18,863 nt of DNA from positions 1 through 18,863 of the forward strand of contig JBJMSU010000018.1 in NCBI GenBank assembly GCA_045801465.1. The letters run 5' to 3'. This document shows, one piece after another, positions 1 through 6,751 of the stretch. Below the pieces are notes generated by a model. The model did not search any database. It was not told the origin of the DNA and saw only the letters and a list, made by a program, of their open reading frames with translations. Each line of letters begins with the position of its first letter. Position 1 is the first letter of the stretch. A program made the translations under genes and the position numbers. The stretch comes from DATFWC01 sp045801465. GTDB taxonomy: Bacteria; Pseudomonadota; Alphaproteobacteria; Rhizobiales; Xanthobacteraceae.

Positions 1-224
1 TAACGCAATCGCCGGCGCGCCGGCGGCTTCCGCCCGCTTGATCAGCGCGTCACCAATTTCCTGGCGCTGGGTAGTGTAGAGCTGAAACCATACCGGCGCC
101 CCGCGCGCAGCGGTTGCATCCTCGATCGATGTCGTCGCTACCGTCTTCCTGCAAACAACGGGCTGGCAGCAAGGAATTGGAGAAAGCGGCGGCGGCTGGC
201 GGCCTGAATCTCATGCGGCGACAT
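1..224 (-). pseudogene. Broken FMN-dependent alpha-hydroxy-acid dehydrogenase, 5' part with Tat signal
   Basis: Read from the ATG at 224, the frame gives a twin-arginine signal peptide (MSPHEIQAASRRRFLQFLAA) and then hits a TAG at 140-138 after 28 codons. A different frame, open from about position 147 to the window edge, gives TVATTSIEDATAARGAPVWF and continues with QLYTTQRQEIGDALIKRAEA. That is the middle of the FMN-dependent lactate dehydrogenase/hydroxy-acid oxidase fold, including the conserved SIED and PVWFQLY segments. In intact relatives roughly 100 or more residues lie between the signal peptide and this segment (family knowledge). Here they are missing, and the two parts are out of frame. 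The simplest reading is an internal deletion whose length is not a multiple of three. A sequencing or assembly error could produce the same picture. The 3' end lies outside the window. Confidence 0.75.
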
Positions 225-229
225 CGGTG

Positions 230-236
230 CCTCCTT
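230..236 (-). promoter_or_regulatory. Strong Shine-Dalgarno of the broken dehydrogenase gene
   Basis: The minus strand reads AAGGAGG here, five bases before the ATG at 224. The near-perfect site fixes the start of the Tat signal peptide and shows that translation initiation is intact although the gene body is disrupted. Confidence 0.7.
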
Positions 237-434
237 ACAGGAAGAGATATTCGCTCAACTGGTTCGGTCAGCGAGACGCTGCATCGCAAACTGGCAGCGT
301 AACAGTGGCAGGCGGATCAGCCGTATCACGGTCCCATTCGCAAGCGTAGTGCAATCCAGGCAAGCTTGGTTATGATGCGCCTCAGCACTATCAACTGGCC
401 ACCAACCGAGCCGGACGTGAGTTGGGTTAACCAC

Positions 435-1886
435 ATGCGCAATCGGGTTTTGCTGATCGCGGCCGCTTCGGTGGTTTTCCTCTCCTGCTGTAGCGGGGCC
501 GAAGCGCAGCAGCAAGTGATCGGAGCTCCGCCCGAAGCCTCGAACATGCGGCTGGTCGGCAGCAATGATTTGCAGGCGCGCAGCGCCTATCAGCCGACCA
601 TCCATCATCAGGGCGACCGCTGGATCGCCTATATCGGACACCACGGCGGCACCGATGCCGTTCCCGCTCCCCTCAATCCAATCACCGGGAAGGCCGAACC
701 GAACGGCACTTCGATCCTCGACGTCACCGATCCGGCGCATCCGCAATACCTGCGCCACATCCCTGGGCAAGAGGGAAAATATGAAGGCGGCGGCGCGCAG
801 ATGGTGCGCGTCTGCGACGGCAAGACCCTGCCCAAAGGGGATCCCAACAAATTTTACATGCTGCGCGTGTTCGGGGGCAAAGCGCACGAGATCTGGGACG
901 TGACCGATCCGGCCCATCCGGCCCTGCTGACGCGCCTCGATGGTCTGCGCGACACCCATAAGAACTGGTGGGAGTGCGACACCGGCATTGCCTACCTGGT
1001 GTCGGGCGCGCCGGGTTGGCGGCCGCGCCGCATGACCCAGGTCTACGACCTCAGCGATCCGCTGAAGGCCGTGCACATCCGCGACTTCGGCCTGCCCGGC
1101 CAGGAGCCGGGCGCCACCGGCACCGTGCCGACCGATCTGCACGGTCCGATTTCCACCGGCCCGCAGGGCAACCGCGTCTATTTCGCGTACGGCACCAACA
1201 AGGGCGGCGTGCTGCAGATCGTCGACCGCGAGAAGCTGTTGAAGGGGCCGAAGGAGCCAACCCCGGAGAACCTGCGTCAGCCGGTCGTCGGCCAGCTCGA
1301 CATGCTGCCGCTCAATGGCGCGCACACGTCGTTCCCCCTTGGCAAGATGAAGATCGCCGAATTCGCCAAAGACAAGGCTGGCGGCATCCGCGATATCGTC
1401 ATGATCGTGGACGAGTCGCTGGTCAGCGAATGCCAGGCGGCCGAGACACGGCAGATGGTGTGGTTCGTGGATGTCACCGTGGAAACGCGGCCGATGGTCA
1501 TCTCCAACTTCAACGTGCCGGAGGCGGGCGGAAGCTTCTGCGACCGCGGCGGGCGCTTCGGCGCCCACTCCTCGAACGAGAGCATGGCGCCGGTTTTCTA
1601 CAAGAAGCTCGCCTTCGTCACCTGGTTCAATGCCGGCGTGCGCGCCATCGACGTGCGCGATCCGTTCCGGCCCAAGGAGGTCGGCTACTTCATCCCGGCG
1701 ATCACCGAGGCAACCGACAAGCGCTGCATCAAGGTGGATGGCCAGGACCGCTGCAAGGTGGCGATCCAGAGCAACAACGTGGAGACCGACGACCGCGGCT
1801 ACATCTATGTGGTCGATCGTGCCAATACCGGCCTGCACATCCTCGACCTGACCGGGGAGGCGCGCGCGATCGTCGGCGCGCGGTGA
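435..1886 (+). CDS. Exported LVIVD-repeat beta-propeller protein
   Basis: A 483-residue protein. The start at 435 is chosen because it opens directly on a signal peptide (MRNRVLLIAAASVVFLSCCS) with a likely signal peptidase I site after AEA. Upstream in-frame ATGs at 366 and 375 would add a polar leader unlike a signal. The mature part carries recurring blade-like motifs: TSILDVTDPAHPQYL, HEIWDVTDPAHPALL, TQVYDLSDPLKAV, VWFVDVTVETRPMV, VRAIDVRDPFRPKEV and LHILDLTG. These match the LVIVD repeat pattern of bacterial extracytoplasmic beta-propellers. Several cysteines (around CDGK, WWECD, SECQ, FCDR, RCIK, DRCK) could form disulfides in the periplasm. No catalytic motif is visible and the role is unknown. 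It stands alone on the plus strand, with no strong Shine-Dalgarno, and is convergent with the next gene. Confidence 0.85.
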   Translation: MRNRVLLIAAASVVFLSCCSGAEAQQQVIGAPPEASNMRLVGSNDLQARSAYQPTIHHQGDRWIAYIGHHGGTDAVPAPLNPITGKAEPNGTSILDVTDPAHPQYLRHIPGQEGKYEGGGAQMVRVCDGKTLPKGDPNKFYMLRVFGGKAHEIWDVTDPAHPALLTRLDGLRDTHKNWWECDTGIAYLVSGAPGWRPRRMTQVYDLSDPLKAVHIRDFGLPGQEPGATGTVPTDLHGPISTGPQGNRVYFAYGTNKGGVLQIVDREKLLKGPKEPTPENLRQPVVGQLDMLPLNGAHTSFPLGKMKIAEFAKDKAGGIRDIVMIVDESLVSECQAAETRQMVWFVDVTVETRPMVISNFNVPEAGGSFCDRGGRFGAHSSNESMAPVFYKKLAFVTWFNAGVRAIDVRDPFRPKEVGYFIPAITEATDKRCIKVDGQDRCKVAIQSNNVETDDRGYIYVVDRANTGLHILDLTGEARAIVGAR

Positions 1887-1897
1887 TCCAATCTGCG

Positions 1898-2023
1898 TTG
1901 TCATCCCGGACGGCTCGCGAAGCGAGCCGATCCGGGATCCAGGTGCCCCGCGTCCGAAATCATGTGCGCTGGGATTCCTGGATCCCGGCTGTCGCGCCTG
2001 ACGGCGCTCGGCCGGGATGACAA
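1898..2023. repeat. Nested palindromic intergenic element between convergent genes
   Basis: The ends form a perfect 12-bp inverted repeat: ttgtcatcccgg at 1898-1909 and ccgggatgacaa at 2012-2023. A second perfect 12-bp pair lies inside: ccgggatccagg at 1932-1943 and cctggatcccgg at 1977-1988. A small hairpin, cggctcgc-gaa-gcgagccg, occupies 1911-1929. The element fills the space between two convergent genes, so as RNA it would fold into a long hairpin from either side and could act as a bidirectional terminator. It resembles the dispersed palindromes common in Hyphomicrobiales genomes. Confidence 0.75.
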
Positions 2024-2067
2024 TGAAGGCGTGCTCCCGCGGTAGCGCAAGCGGCACGGCCTAAGCC

Positions 2068-2376
2068 TCAGCGGCGGCTGGCGATCGGCGTGCCGCGCTT
2101 CCTGGCGTAGCGGTGGATTTGGACGCTCTCCCACACGCCGTTGACGTCGTAGGGATCGCTGCGCGTGAACGCCTCCACGGTGCTGCGATCCTTGGCATCG
2201 ATGACGAAGATGCTGCCGCAGGGAGTCTCGCCGTCGTCGCCGATCAGCGTTCCCGCCGTCACCACGTCGAGCTCGTGCTTTTCGGCGTCGTCGAGATGCT
2301 GCCGATGCGCGCGATAGAATTTCGCCCGCGTCGGCATGATGCTCGCTTTGTCCCTGGCGTAGACGATGAACAGCAT
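2068..2376 (-). CDS. YCII-family protein
   Basis: A 102-residue protein starting MLFIVYARDKAS, the characteristic first beta-strand of the YCII (YciI-like) ferredoxin-like fold. The family His is present in YRAHRQHL (H24), and the Asp-Pro-Tyr of TRSDPY lies at residues 74-76; this His/Asp pair is proposed as the active site in YciI-type enzymes. The start at 2376 is chosen because the family begins here. The frame stays open upstream to an ATG at 2478, but those 34 extra residues are translated from a palindromic repeat. No strong Shine-Dalgarno is visible before 2376. It lies downstream of the MTHFR-like gene on the same strand with only the repeat between them. The reaction is unknown; YCII proteins are often small dehalogenase/isomerase-like or stress proteins. 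Confidence 0.85.
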   Translation of the reverse strand: MLFIVYARDKASIMPTRAKFYRAHRQHLDDAEKHELDVVTAGTLIGDDGETPCGSIFVIDAKDRSTVEAFTRSDPYDVNGVWESVQIHRYARKRGTPIASRR

Positions 2377-2389
2377 GGCCGACCAACTT

Positions 2390-2521
2390 GTAGCCTGGAT
2401 GAAGCGCAGCGAAATCCGGGGCTTTCGCCAGCGGAAGGTCGCACACGGACGTTCGATTGCAAAGGGCAAGGCGCGCAAGCGGGAGCGGCTGATCCCCGAA
2501 TTGCGCTGCGCTACAAACTAC
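2390..2521. repeat. Palindromic repeat filling the gap between MTHFR-like and YCII genes
   Basis: The left arm at 2390-2421 (begins gtagcctggatgaagcgcag) pairs imperfectly with the right arm at 2494-2521 (ccccgaattgcgctgcgc then tacaaactac). The shared core is the GCGCAGCG segment plus the CCGGGG/CCCCG and GTAG/CTAC ends. Repeats of this gtagcccggatgaagcgcagcgaaatccggg type are scattered in many proteobacterial genomes. The right arm runs into the stop codon of the MTHFR-like gene, and the left arm starts 14 bp upstream of the YCII start. Confidence 0.65.
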
Positions 2522-3468
2522 GAGCTGAGCGGCGGGGCGACCTGGAAGCCGCCGGTCGCATTCGGCGTAATGCGGCCCGCGCGGACGGCGCGCGCCCAAC
2601 GCGCCGTCGTGACGATCCCACCGAACGAGAAGAAGTGCAGCGTGACGTCGCCTAATTGGCCTCGCGCTTCGGCGAGCGCGCGCACGATCGTGTCGGGAGC
2701 CGACATGCCGAAGATCTGTCGGGCAAGGCCGGACTGGCGCGCGAGCCCCTGGGCCGACGCCCTGACCCCGCAGCGACGCGCATAGCGCAGCAGCGTGGCG
2801 ATGTTGCTCGGCCCGGCAAGGCCGATCCTGACGGGATTGTCGATGCCGAAATCGCGCAGGCGCGCGATCCAGGCGATGATCGGCTCGGGCTCGAAGCAGA
2901 ACTGGGTGACGATCTCGACGGCAAGCCCGATCTGGTCGGCGATCTCGATTTTTTCGGCGAGCGCGCGATCGAGCTCGTGCTGCGGAATCCGCGGATGGCC
3001 GGCCGGATAGCCGGCAATGTCGATCTTGCTGATGCCGTGGCGTTGCATCACGCCGCTGTCGATCGCTTCGACGGCGCTGCGGAACGGGCCGGCCGGCTGA
3101 TCGCGGTCGCCGGCGATCACCAGGACGCGACGAACGCCGGCGTCACCCGCCATGGTGCCGAGGAACGCATCGAGGGCTTCCGTGCCGGCGAAGTTGCGGA
3201 CCGCCACATGCGGTACCGGCGCAAAGCCCGCGCGATGCAGGCGCACGGCCGCGGCGATTTGCTCCGCCGGATCGCGCGTCGGCACGGCGCCGAGATAGAC
3301 CTGCAGCGGCGGCGGAACGATCGTCTGGAGCAGGCTTACCTCGCTGTCATTCGGCAGCGTCGCTTCGAGCGACCAGCCGTCCGCCAGCGCGGCGATCCGC
3401 TGCGTGGCGTCCGGACACGACGCCTCGGAGCTCATGCGCGGCTTGAGAGCAGTGAGCGTCGCAGACAT
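2518..3468 (-). CDS. Methylenetetrahydrofolate reductase-like protein
   Basis: A 316-residue protein with the layout of the MTHFR TIM barrel: VLVIAGDRD near 115-123 (flavin-loop position), GYPAGHPRIP near 153-162 (equivalent to the AYPEVHPE loop of MetF), and TQFCFEPEPIIAWI near 188-201 (equivalent to TQFFFD). MetF reduces 5,10-methylene-THF to 5-methyl-THF. The sequence diverges from housekeeping MetF, and relatives of this shorter type are often tied to THF-dependent C1 or demethylation routes, so the precise substrate is uncertain. The start at 3468 follows a good ribosome binding site (gcgaggaaagc). The stop codon lies in the arm of a palindromic repeat. The same-strand methyltransferase-like gene ends only 23 bp upstream, so the two may be co-transcribed. 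Confidence 0.75.
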   Translation of the reverse strand: MSATLTALKPRMSSEASCPDATQRIAALADGWSLEATLPNDSEVSLLQTIVPPPLQVYLGAVPTRDPAEQIAAAVRLHRAGFAPVPHVAVRNFAGTEALDAFLGTMAGDAGVRRVLVIAGDRDQPAGPFRSAVEAIDSGVMQRHGISKIDIAGYPAGHPRIPQHELDRALAEKIEIADQIGLAVEIVTQFCFEPEPIIAWIARLRDFGIDNPVRIGLAGPSNIATLLRYARRCGVRASAQGLARQSGLARQIFGMSAPDTIVRALAEARGQLGDVTLHFFSFGGIVTTARWARAVRAGRITPNATGGFQVAPPLSS

Positions 3469-3491
3469 GCTTTCCTCGCCATGTGACGAAC

Positions 3492-4904
3492 CTATTCGCG
3501 CCGCCGCGAGATCACGTAGGACTCGTCGTAGAACCAGAGACCACCGCGGTGCTGCAGGACATCGCGCGTCGCCTCGAGATAGCGGCCGTCGGCGACCACG
3601 TCGGCGAGCCGGTGATCCTCGATCTGGGCGACGTAGATCGCCGCGTTCCAGGCGGCGAACAGCGTCGACGTGCCGATCGACTCGGAAATCTCCGACGGCA
3701 GCGTGTGCATGTCGTAGCGAAACAGCGAGCGGTTATCCGCATAGGCGTTGAAGTTGAGGTCGCGGCCCGCCGCGCCGAGCTCCTGCTTCACGGCTTTCAG
3801 GATCTGATGGCGGTCGTGAACGAAGGGATTGTCGCCCGGCCATACCTTCTCGATGATGTCCATGCCGGGGTCGTTGCCGTGCGAATGGATGGCGATGAGC
3901 CGCCCACCCGGCCCGAGCGCCTTGGCGAGCGGGGCGACTACGCGCTTGGCCTTGAATTCGAGCGAGGCGCGCGCGCGGTAGGGCTGCGAGGCGATGACCA
4001 GGTCGTAATTGGCAACTGTCCCGCCGGGACGGGGGATGATCGGATCGAGCAGGAACTTGTGGTCCTCGCGATAGAGCACGAGCACCACCGGCCGCTCGTA
4101 CACCGGGTTGCCGGTTTTGGCGCTGATGCCGGCGCGCCAGTTCTGCGCCAGGAACGGGACGAGATCGGTGATCTGCTGCTCGAAGCGATAGGCGGAATTG
4201 CCGGTGAGCGGCACCTCGTGCCAGACCATGCTCGAGGCCGCGCTGAGCGATTTGACCACCAGCCACGGGGCATCGGCGTAGGCGAGGTTGGTCAGCACCA
4301 GCACCGTCGCCGGATGCTCGTAGAAGCGGTCCGACATCTTCTGCAAACCGAGGCGGACGTCCTCGAGGCTGATCTCCTTGCCGACGACGTAGAATGGCAT
4401 CGTCGGGAAGCGGTCGTGCATCGCCCGCAAGGCGCGCAGCAGCACCGTGCCGTCGCCGACGCCGGCATCGAACACGCGCACCGCCGGCGGGCGCGGATGG
4501 ATATTGGCAAGCTCGAGCCCGACGCGGTTCGCCACCACCCATTTTTCGCTGCAGGTGTTGACGAACAGCAGGTATTTCTGCCGGTTGTCGAAGAAGCGGA
4601 AATTACGCTGCGGACTGTCGGTCCCCGGGCCAGTCGCCCGCAACGCCATCGGCGGCCTGGCAACGATGCTCGGTACGGCGCCGCGATCGCGTTCGATCAC
4701 CGGAGCGCGCAGATTGGCATTGGGGCCGCGATTCTCCGCCATGAAGGCGCGGATGCGGTCGAGCGTGTCGGTGGTGATGCGGCCGCCGTTGCGCAGGCGG
4801 CTGGCGAGCTTGCCGTCGTTCACGGCGCGCCGGCCGAACGTTGATTCGGCGAGCCCCGTTTCGCGGCAGAAATCGGAGATTTCCCTCAAGATGGCGTCGT
4901 TCAT
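3492..4904 (-). CDS. Conserved protein: putative N-terminal helix-turn-helix plus SAM-methyltransferase-like core
   Basis: A 470-residue protein. Residues 1-55 (ISDFCRETGLAESTFGRRAV, then KLASRLRNGGRITTDTLDRI) look like a compact helical DNA-binding-type segment. A proline-rich linker covers about 60-100. From 141 the sequence VRVFDAGVGDGTVLLRAL fits methyltransferase motif I (the GxGxG SAM loop), VVGKEIS at 173-179 supplies the acidic residue of motif II, YDLVIASQPY at 300-309 is in the place of the motif IV (D/N)PP(Y/F)-like segment, and GPGGRLIAIHSHG at 331-343 fits motif V/VI. No signal peptide or membrane segment is visible. A GAGGAA site lies 11 bases before the start. Target and role are unknown; it could be a nucleic acid, protein or small-molecule methyltransferase, or an inactive relative. 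Confidence 0.7.
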   Translation of the reverse strand: MNDAILREISDFCRETGLAESTFGRRAVNDGKLASRLRNGGRITTDTLDRIRAFMAENRGPNANLRAPVIERDRGAVPSIVARPPMALRATGPGTDSPQRNFRFFDNRQKYLLFVNTCSEKWVVANRVGLELANIHPRPPAVRVFDAGVGDGTVLLRALRAMHDRFPTMPFYVVGKEISLEDVRLGLQKMSDRFYEHPATVLVLTNLAYADAPWLVVKSLSAASSMVWHEVPLTGNSAYRFEQQITDLVPFLAQNWRAGISAKTGNPVYERPVVLVLYREDHKFLLDPIIPRPGGTVANYDLVIASQPYRARASLEFKAKRVVAPLAKALGPGGRLIAIHSHGNDPGMDIIEKVWPGDNPFVHDRHQILKAVKQELGAAGRDLNFNAYADNRSLFRYDMHTLPSEISESIGTSTLFAAWNAAIYVAQIEDHRLADVVADGRYLEATRDVLQHRGGLWFYDESYVISRRRE

Positions 4905-5222
4905 GGCCGGGCGTTCCTCGTCCGGCCTTCTTCGCGGCTTGGCGCCGACCTTTTCAGCCGAACGGCCTCAAGCGAACCAACGCTCTATATTTCCGTCAAC
5001 CACAAAACGTCCCATCGCGGCAATGGGCGTACATAGGGGCATCTGCCCGCCCGCCTGGTAACTCAATCCTCTCGCGATCAACCGAGTTCCGGCCATCTTT
5101 TCTGCAGATGTCGGCCGATTCCGCCCACTCTCTGGTGGGCAGCCTCCCTAGGGCGCCCAGCTTGAGTGGGCAGACCAGTGCGCCTCATAGGGCTTTGGCC
5201 GCAATCAACCGGTGAGGGCAGT
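4905..5222. other. 318-bp intergenic region with a small inverted repeat
   Basis: No credible gene is seen. It lies between the 3' end of the small membrane gene and the start of the methyltransferase-like gene, both on the minus strand. A hairpin GCCCAC-N6-GTGGGC sits at 5123-5140. A second copy of the outer arm, agtgggc at 5165-5171, could pair alternatively with gcccact at 5123-5129. This may be a terminator or leader structure. AT-richer bases around 4980-5005 are the likely promoter zone for the methyltransferase-like gene, but no good -35/-10 pair is evident. Confidence 0.4.
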
Positions 5223-5423
5223 TTAATCGGCTCTGCGGCGCTTCAGGCTCCGGATGGCACAGACCACAACGAAGCCGCTCAGGAGAGCCGCGAGCACGCC
5301 GGGGAACGAGCGTACCTGAGCGAAGGCAACGATGATGGCGGCGAGCACGACCGTCGCCACTGCCTGCGCCGAATAGGCCGGCGGGATGGGCCAGATGACG
5401 ATCCTGCGCAGGAGTTTTCCCAT
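5223..5423 (-). CDS. Small two-helix membrane protein
   Basis: A 66-residue protein (starts MGKLLRRIVIWPIPPAYSAQ) with a basic N-terminus, two hydrophobic stretches (about 20-37 and 41-58) and a basic tail ending LKRRRAD. The layout suggests both ends in the cytoplasm. Two adjacent ATGs exist (5426 and 5423). The second is preferred because the AAGGGA site ends only one base before the first. The gene is divergent from the hydroxypyruvate isomerase-like gene with about 80 bp between starts, so the two probably share a promoter region. It is too short to assign to a family by eye, and its function is unknown. Confidence 0.6.
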   Translation of the reverse strand: MGKLLRRIVIWPIPPAYSAQAVATVVLAAIIVAFAQVRSFPGVLAALLSGFVVVCAIRSLKRRRAD

Positions 5424-5504
5424 CATGTCCCTTTCGTCGTCTTTCGCGGTGTTGGGACGACAAGCTACTATCAAAGAAGGTTTCGGTTCCAGCTGGACCC
5501 CAAG

Positions 5505-6308
5505 ATGCCCCGTTTTGCCGCCAATCTGGCGTATCTGTTCACCGAACGGCCTTTCATCGAGCGCTTCGGTGCGGCCGCTGCTGCCGGGTTTACGGCGGTG
5601 GAGCTGCAATTTCCCTACGATCATGCGCCGAGCGCCGTAAAGGCGGAGATCGACCGTCACGGCCTGACGCAACTCGGGGTCAACACGCCGTTCGGCCGCG
5701 ACGGCGAGTTCGGGCTTGCGGCGGTGCCCGGGCGCGAGCGGGACTTCGATCGCTTCTTTCGGCAGGCGCTCGACTACATCGTGGCGATCGACGGCCGGGC
5801 GATTCATTGCCTTGCCGGGAAGATCCCGCCGGAGCAGCGGCCGGCCGCCGAGCAGGTGTTCATCGCCAACCTGGGACGCGCCGCCGATCTTGCCGGCGAA
5901 AAAAACATCACGCTGCTGATCGAGCCCATCAATCCGCGCGACCGGCCGGACTATTTCCTTACCCGGGTCGAGCACGCGGCCGACATCATCGCCAAAGTCG
6001 GACGGCCGAACGTCAGGATCCAGTTCGACTTCTACCATGTGCAGATCGTCGGCGGCGATCTCATCCGCCGCTTCGAGAAGCACGTGCCGGTCATCGGCCA
6101 TGTCCAGATTGCCGGAGTACCGTCGCGTCACGAGCCTAACGAGGGCGAGGTGAACTATCCGGCCATCTTCGCGGCCCTCGATCACCTCGGATATTCCGGC
6201 TGGATCGGTTGCGAGTACCGCCCGCGCGGCCGCACCGAGGAGGGTCTGGGCTGGGCACGACCCTATGGGGTGGTGGCGCACGCCGGTGTGGTCGCCGGCA
6301 CGCCTTGA
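5505..6308 (+). CDS. hyi: Hydroxypyruvate isomerase-like TIM-barrel protein
   Basis: A 267-residue protein, the normal length for the Hyi/OtnI family (hydroxypyruvate to tartronate semialdehyde, or 2-oxo-tetronate isomerisation). It begins MPRFAANLAYLFTERPFIER, the typical family opening. Expected active-site elements are present: E140 in LLIEPINPRDRPDYF, D175 and H178 in QFDFYHVQ, H199 in GHVQIAG, and E237 in GCEYRP. The two glutamates correspond to the acid/base pair described for E. coli Hyi. The upstream frame is open but does not resemble the family, so 5505 is chosen. No strong Shine-Dalgarno is present. No glyoxylate carboligase or tartronate semialdehyde reductase gene is adjacent, so the physiological substrate cannot be fixed from context. 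The symbol is a family-level assignment. Confidence 0.85.
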   Translation: MPRFAANLAYLFTERPFIERFGAAAAAGFTAVELQFPYDHAPSAVKAEIDRHGLTQLGVNTPFGRDGEFGLAAVPGRERDFDRFFRQALDYIVAIDGRAIHCLAGKIPPEQRPAAEQVFIANLGRAADLAGEKNITLLIEPINPRDRPDYFLTRVEHAADIIAKVGRPNVRIQFDFYHVQIVGGDLIRRFEKHVPVIGHVQIAGVPSRHEPNEGEVNYPAIFAALDHLGYSGWIGCEYRPRGRTEEGLGWARPYGVVAHAGVVAGTP

Positions 6309-6410
6309 CCTGCGTTGACCAAACTTTAACCAATCAAATTAAGGGCGCCGACACCAATCCACCTTACCATGAAGGCAGCGGATTCTGCATGCGCACGCGC
6401 CGCCTCCTCC

Positions 6411-6420
6411 GGAAGGGAGG
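6411..6420 (+). promoter_or_regulatory. Strong Shine-Dalgarno for the small cationic protein
   Basis: GGAAGGGAGG ends five bases before the ATG at 6426. It is one of the strongest sites in the window and is the main argument that the short reading frame after it is translated from 6426 rather than from the ATG at 6369. Confidence 0.55.
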
Positions 6421-6425
6421 ACCCG

Positions 6426-6635
6426 ATGCTGAGCAGACGGTACCGACACCGTTCATGGGCCTACGAATACCGGCATCAAAACGACCGCCCGTCGATGTTC
6501 CGCATGCTGGCGATGCGCTGGCGGCCGGTGGTGGCCGAGTTGCGGAAGCCTGAAACGGTCGACGACAGCACAAGTCACGAGACGGAGCGCAAGACGCTCC
6601 CGGTCTATTGGAGCCCCTGGCTGCTGATCAAGTAA
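6426..6635 (+). CDS. Small basic protein, unknown function
   Basis: A predicted 69-residue protein starting MLSRRYRHRSWAYEYRHQND and ending VYWSPWLLIK. The first half is rich in Arg, His and Tyr; the second is more acidic and ends in a hydrophobic, Trp-containing tail. There is no signal peptide or clear membrane helix. Support comes from a near-perfect ribosome binding site and an isolated intergenic position on the coding strand. Without comparison to other genomes it could still be spurious. It follows the isomerase gene by 117 bp on the same strand and is followed by a degenerate palindromic repeat. I do not recognise the family. Confidence 0.5.
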   Translation: MLSRRYRHRSWAYEYRHQNDRPSMFRMLAMRWRPVVAELRKPETVDDSTSHETERKTLPVYWSPWLLIK

Positions 6636-6657
6636 GTCGGAGCGCCCGCTCGGCGCG

Positions 6658-6738
6658 ATCCCGGGTCTGCGGCGCACCACTATGCTTCGCTTCGTGCTGC
6701 ACCGCCCGTCGCGGCTGTGGCCGCTCGCCCGGGATGAC
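6658..6738. repeat. Degenerate palindromic intergenic element
   Basis: The ends atcccggg (6658-6665) and cccgggat (6728-6735) are inverted, followed by gacag. The inside contains ggcgcaccac and gtgctgcacc in opposite orientation. The outer ccgggatgaca matches the right end of the element at 1898-2023, so it is probably a diverged member of the same broad class, lying between the convergent small-protein and permease genes. Confidence 0.5.
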
Positions 6739-6751
6739 AGCTGCGCTGTCA
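6735..6751. terminator. Short hairpin at the permease stop codon
   Basis: TGACAGC-tgc-GCTGTCA forms a perfect 7-bp stem with a 3-base loop. On the minus strand the stop codon of the ABC permease (6751-6749) is part of the stem. No U-run follows, so intrinsic termination is uncertain. It may simply stabilise the mRNA end or act together with the neighbouring repeat. Confidence 0.35.

Noticed and set aside
255..2057. 600-codon open frame on the minus strand opposite the LVIVD gene
   Set aside because: It is antisense to a gene with a signal peptide and clear repeat motifs; its product is compositionally random (Arg/His/Ala-rich) and extends through a palindromic repeat.
3483..4844. 453-codon plus-strand frame opposite the methyltransferase-like gene
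   Set aside because: The minus-strand product has coherent Rossmann motifs and a ribosome binding site; the plus-strand product is low-complexity and Arg/His-rich with no recognisable fold.
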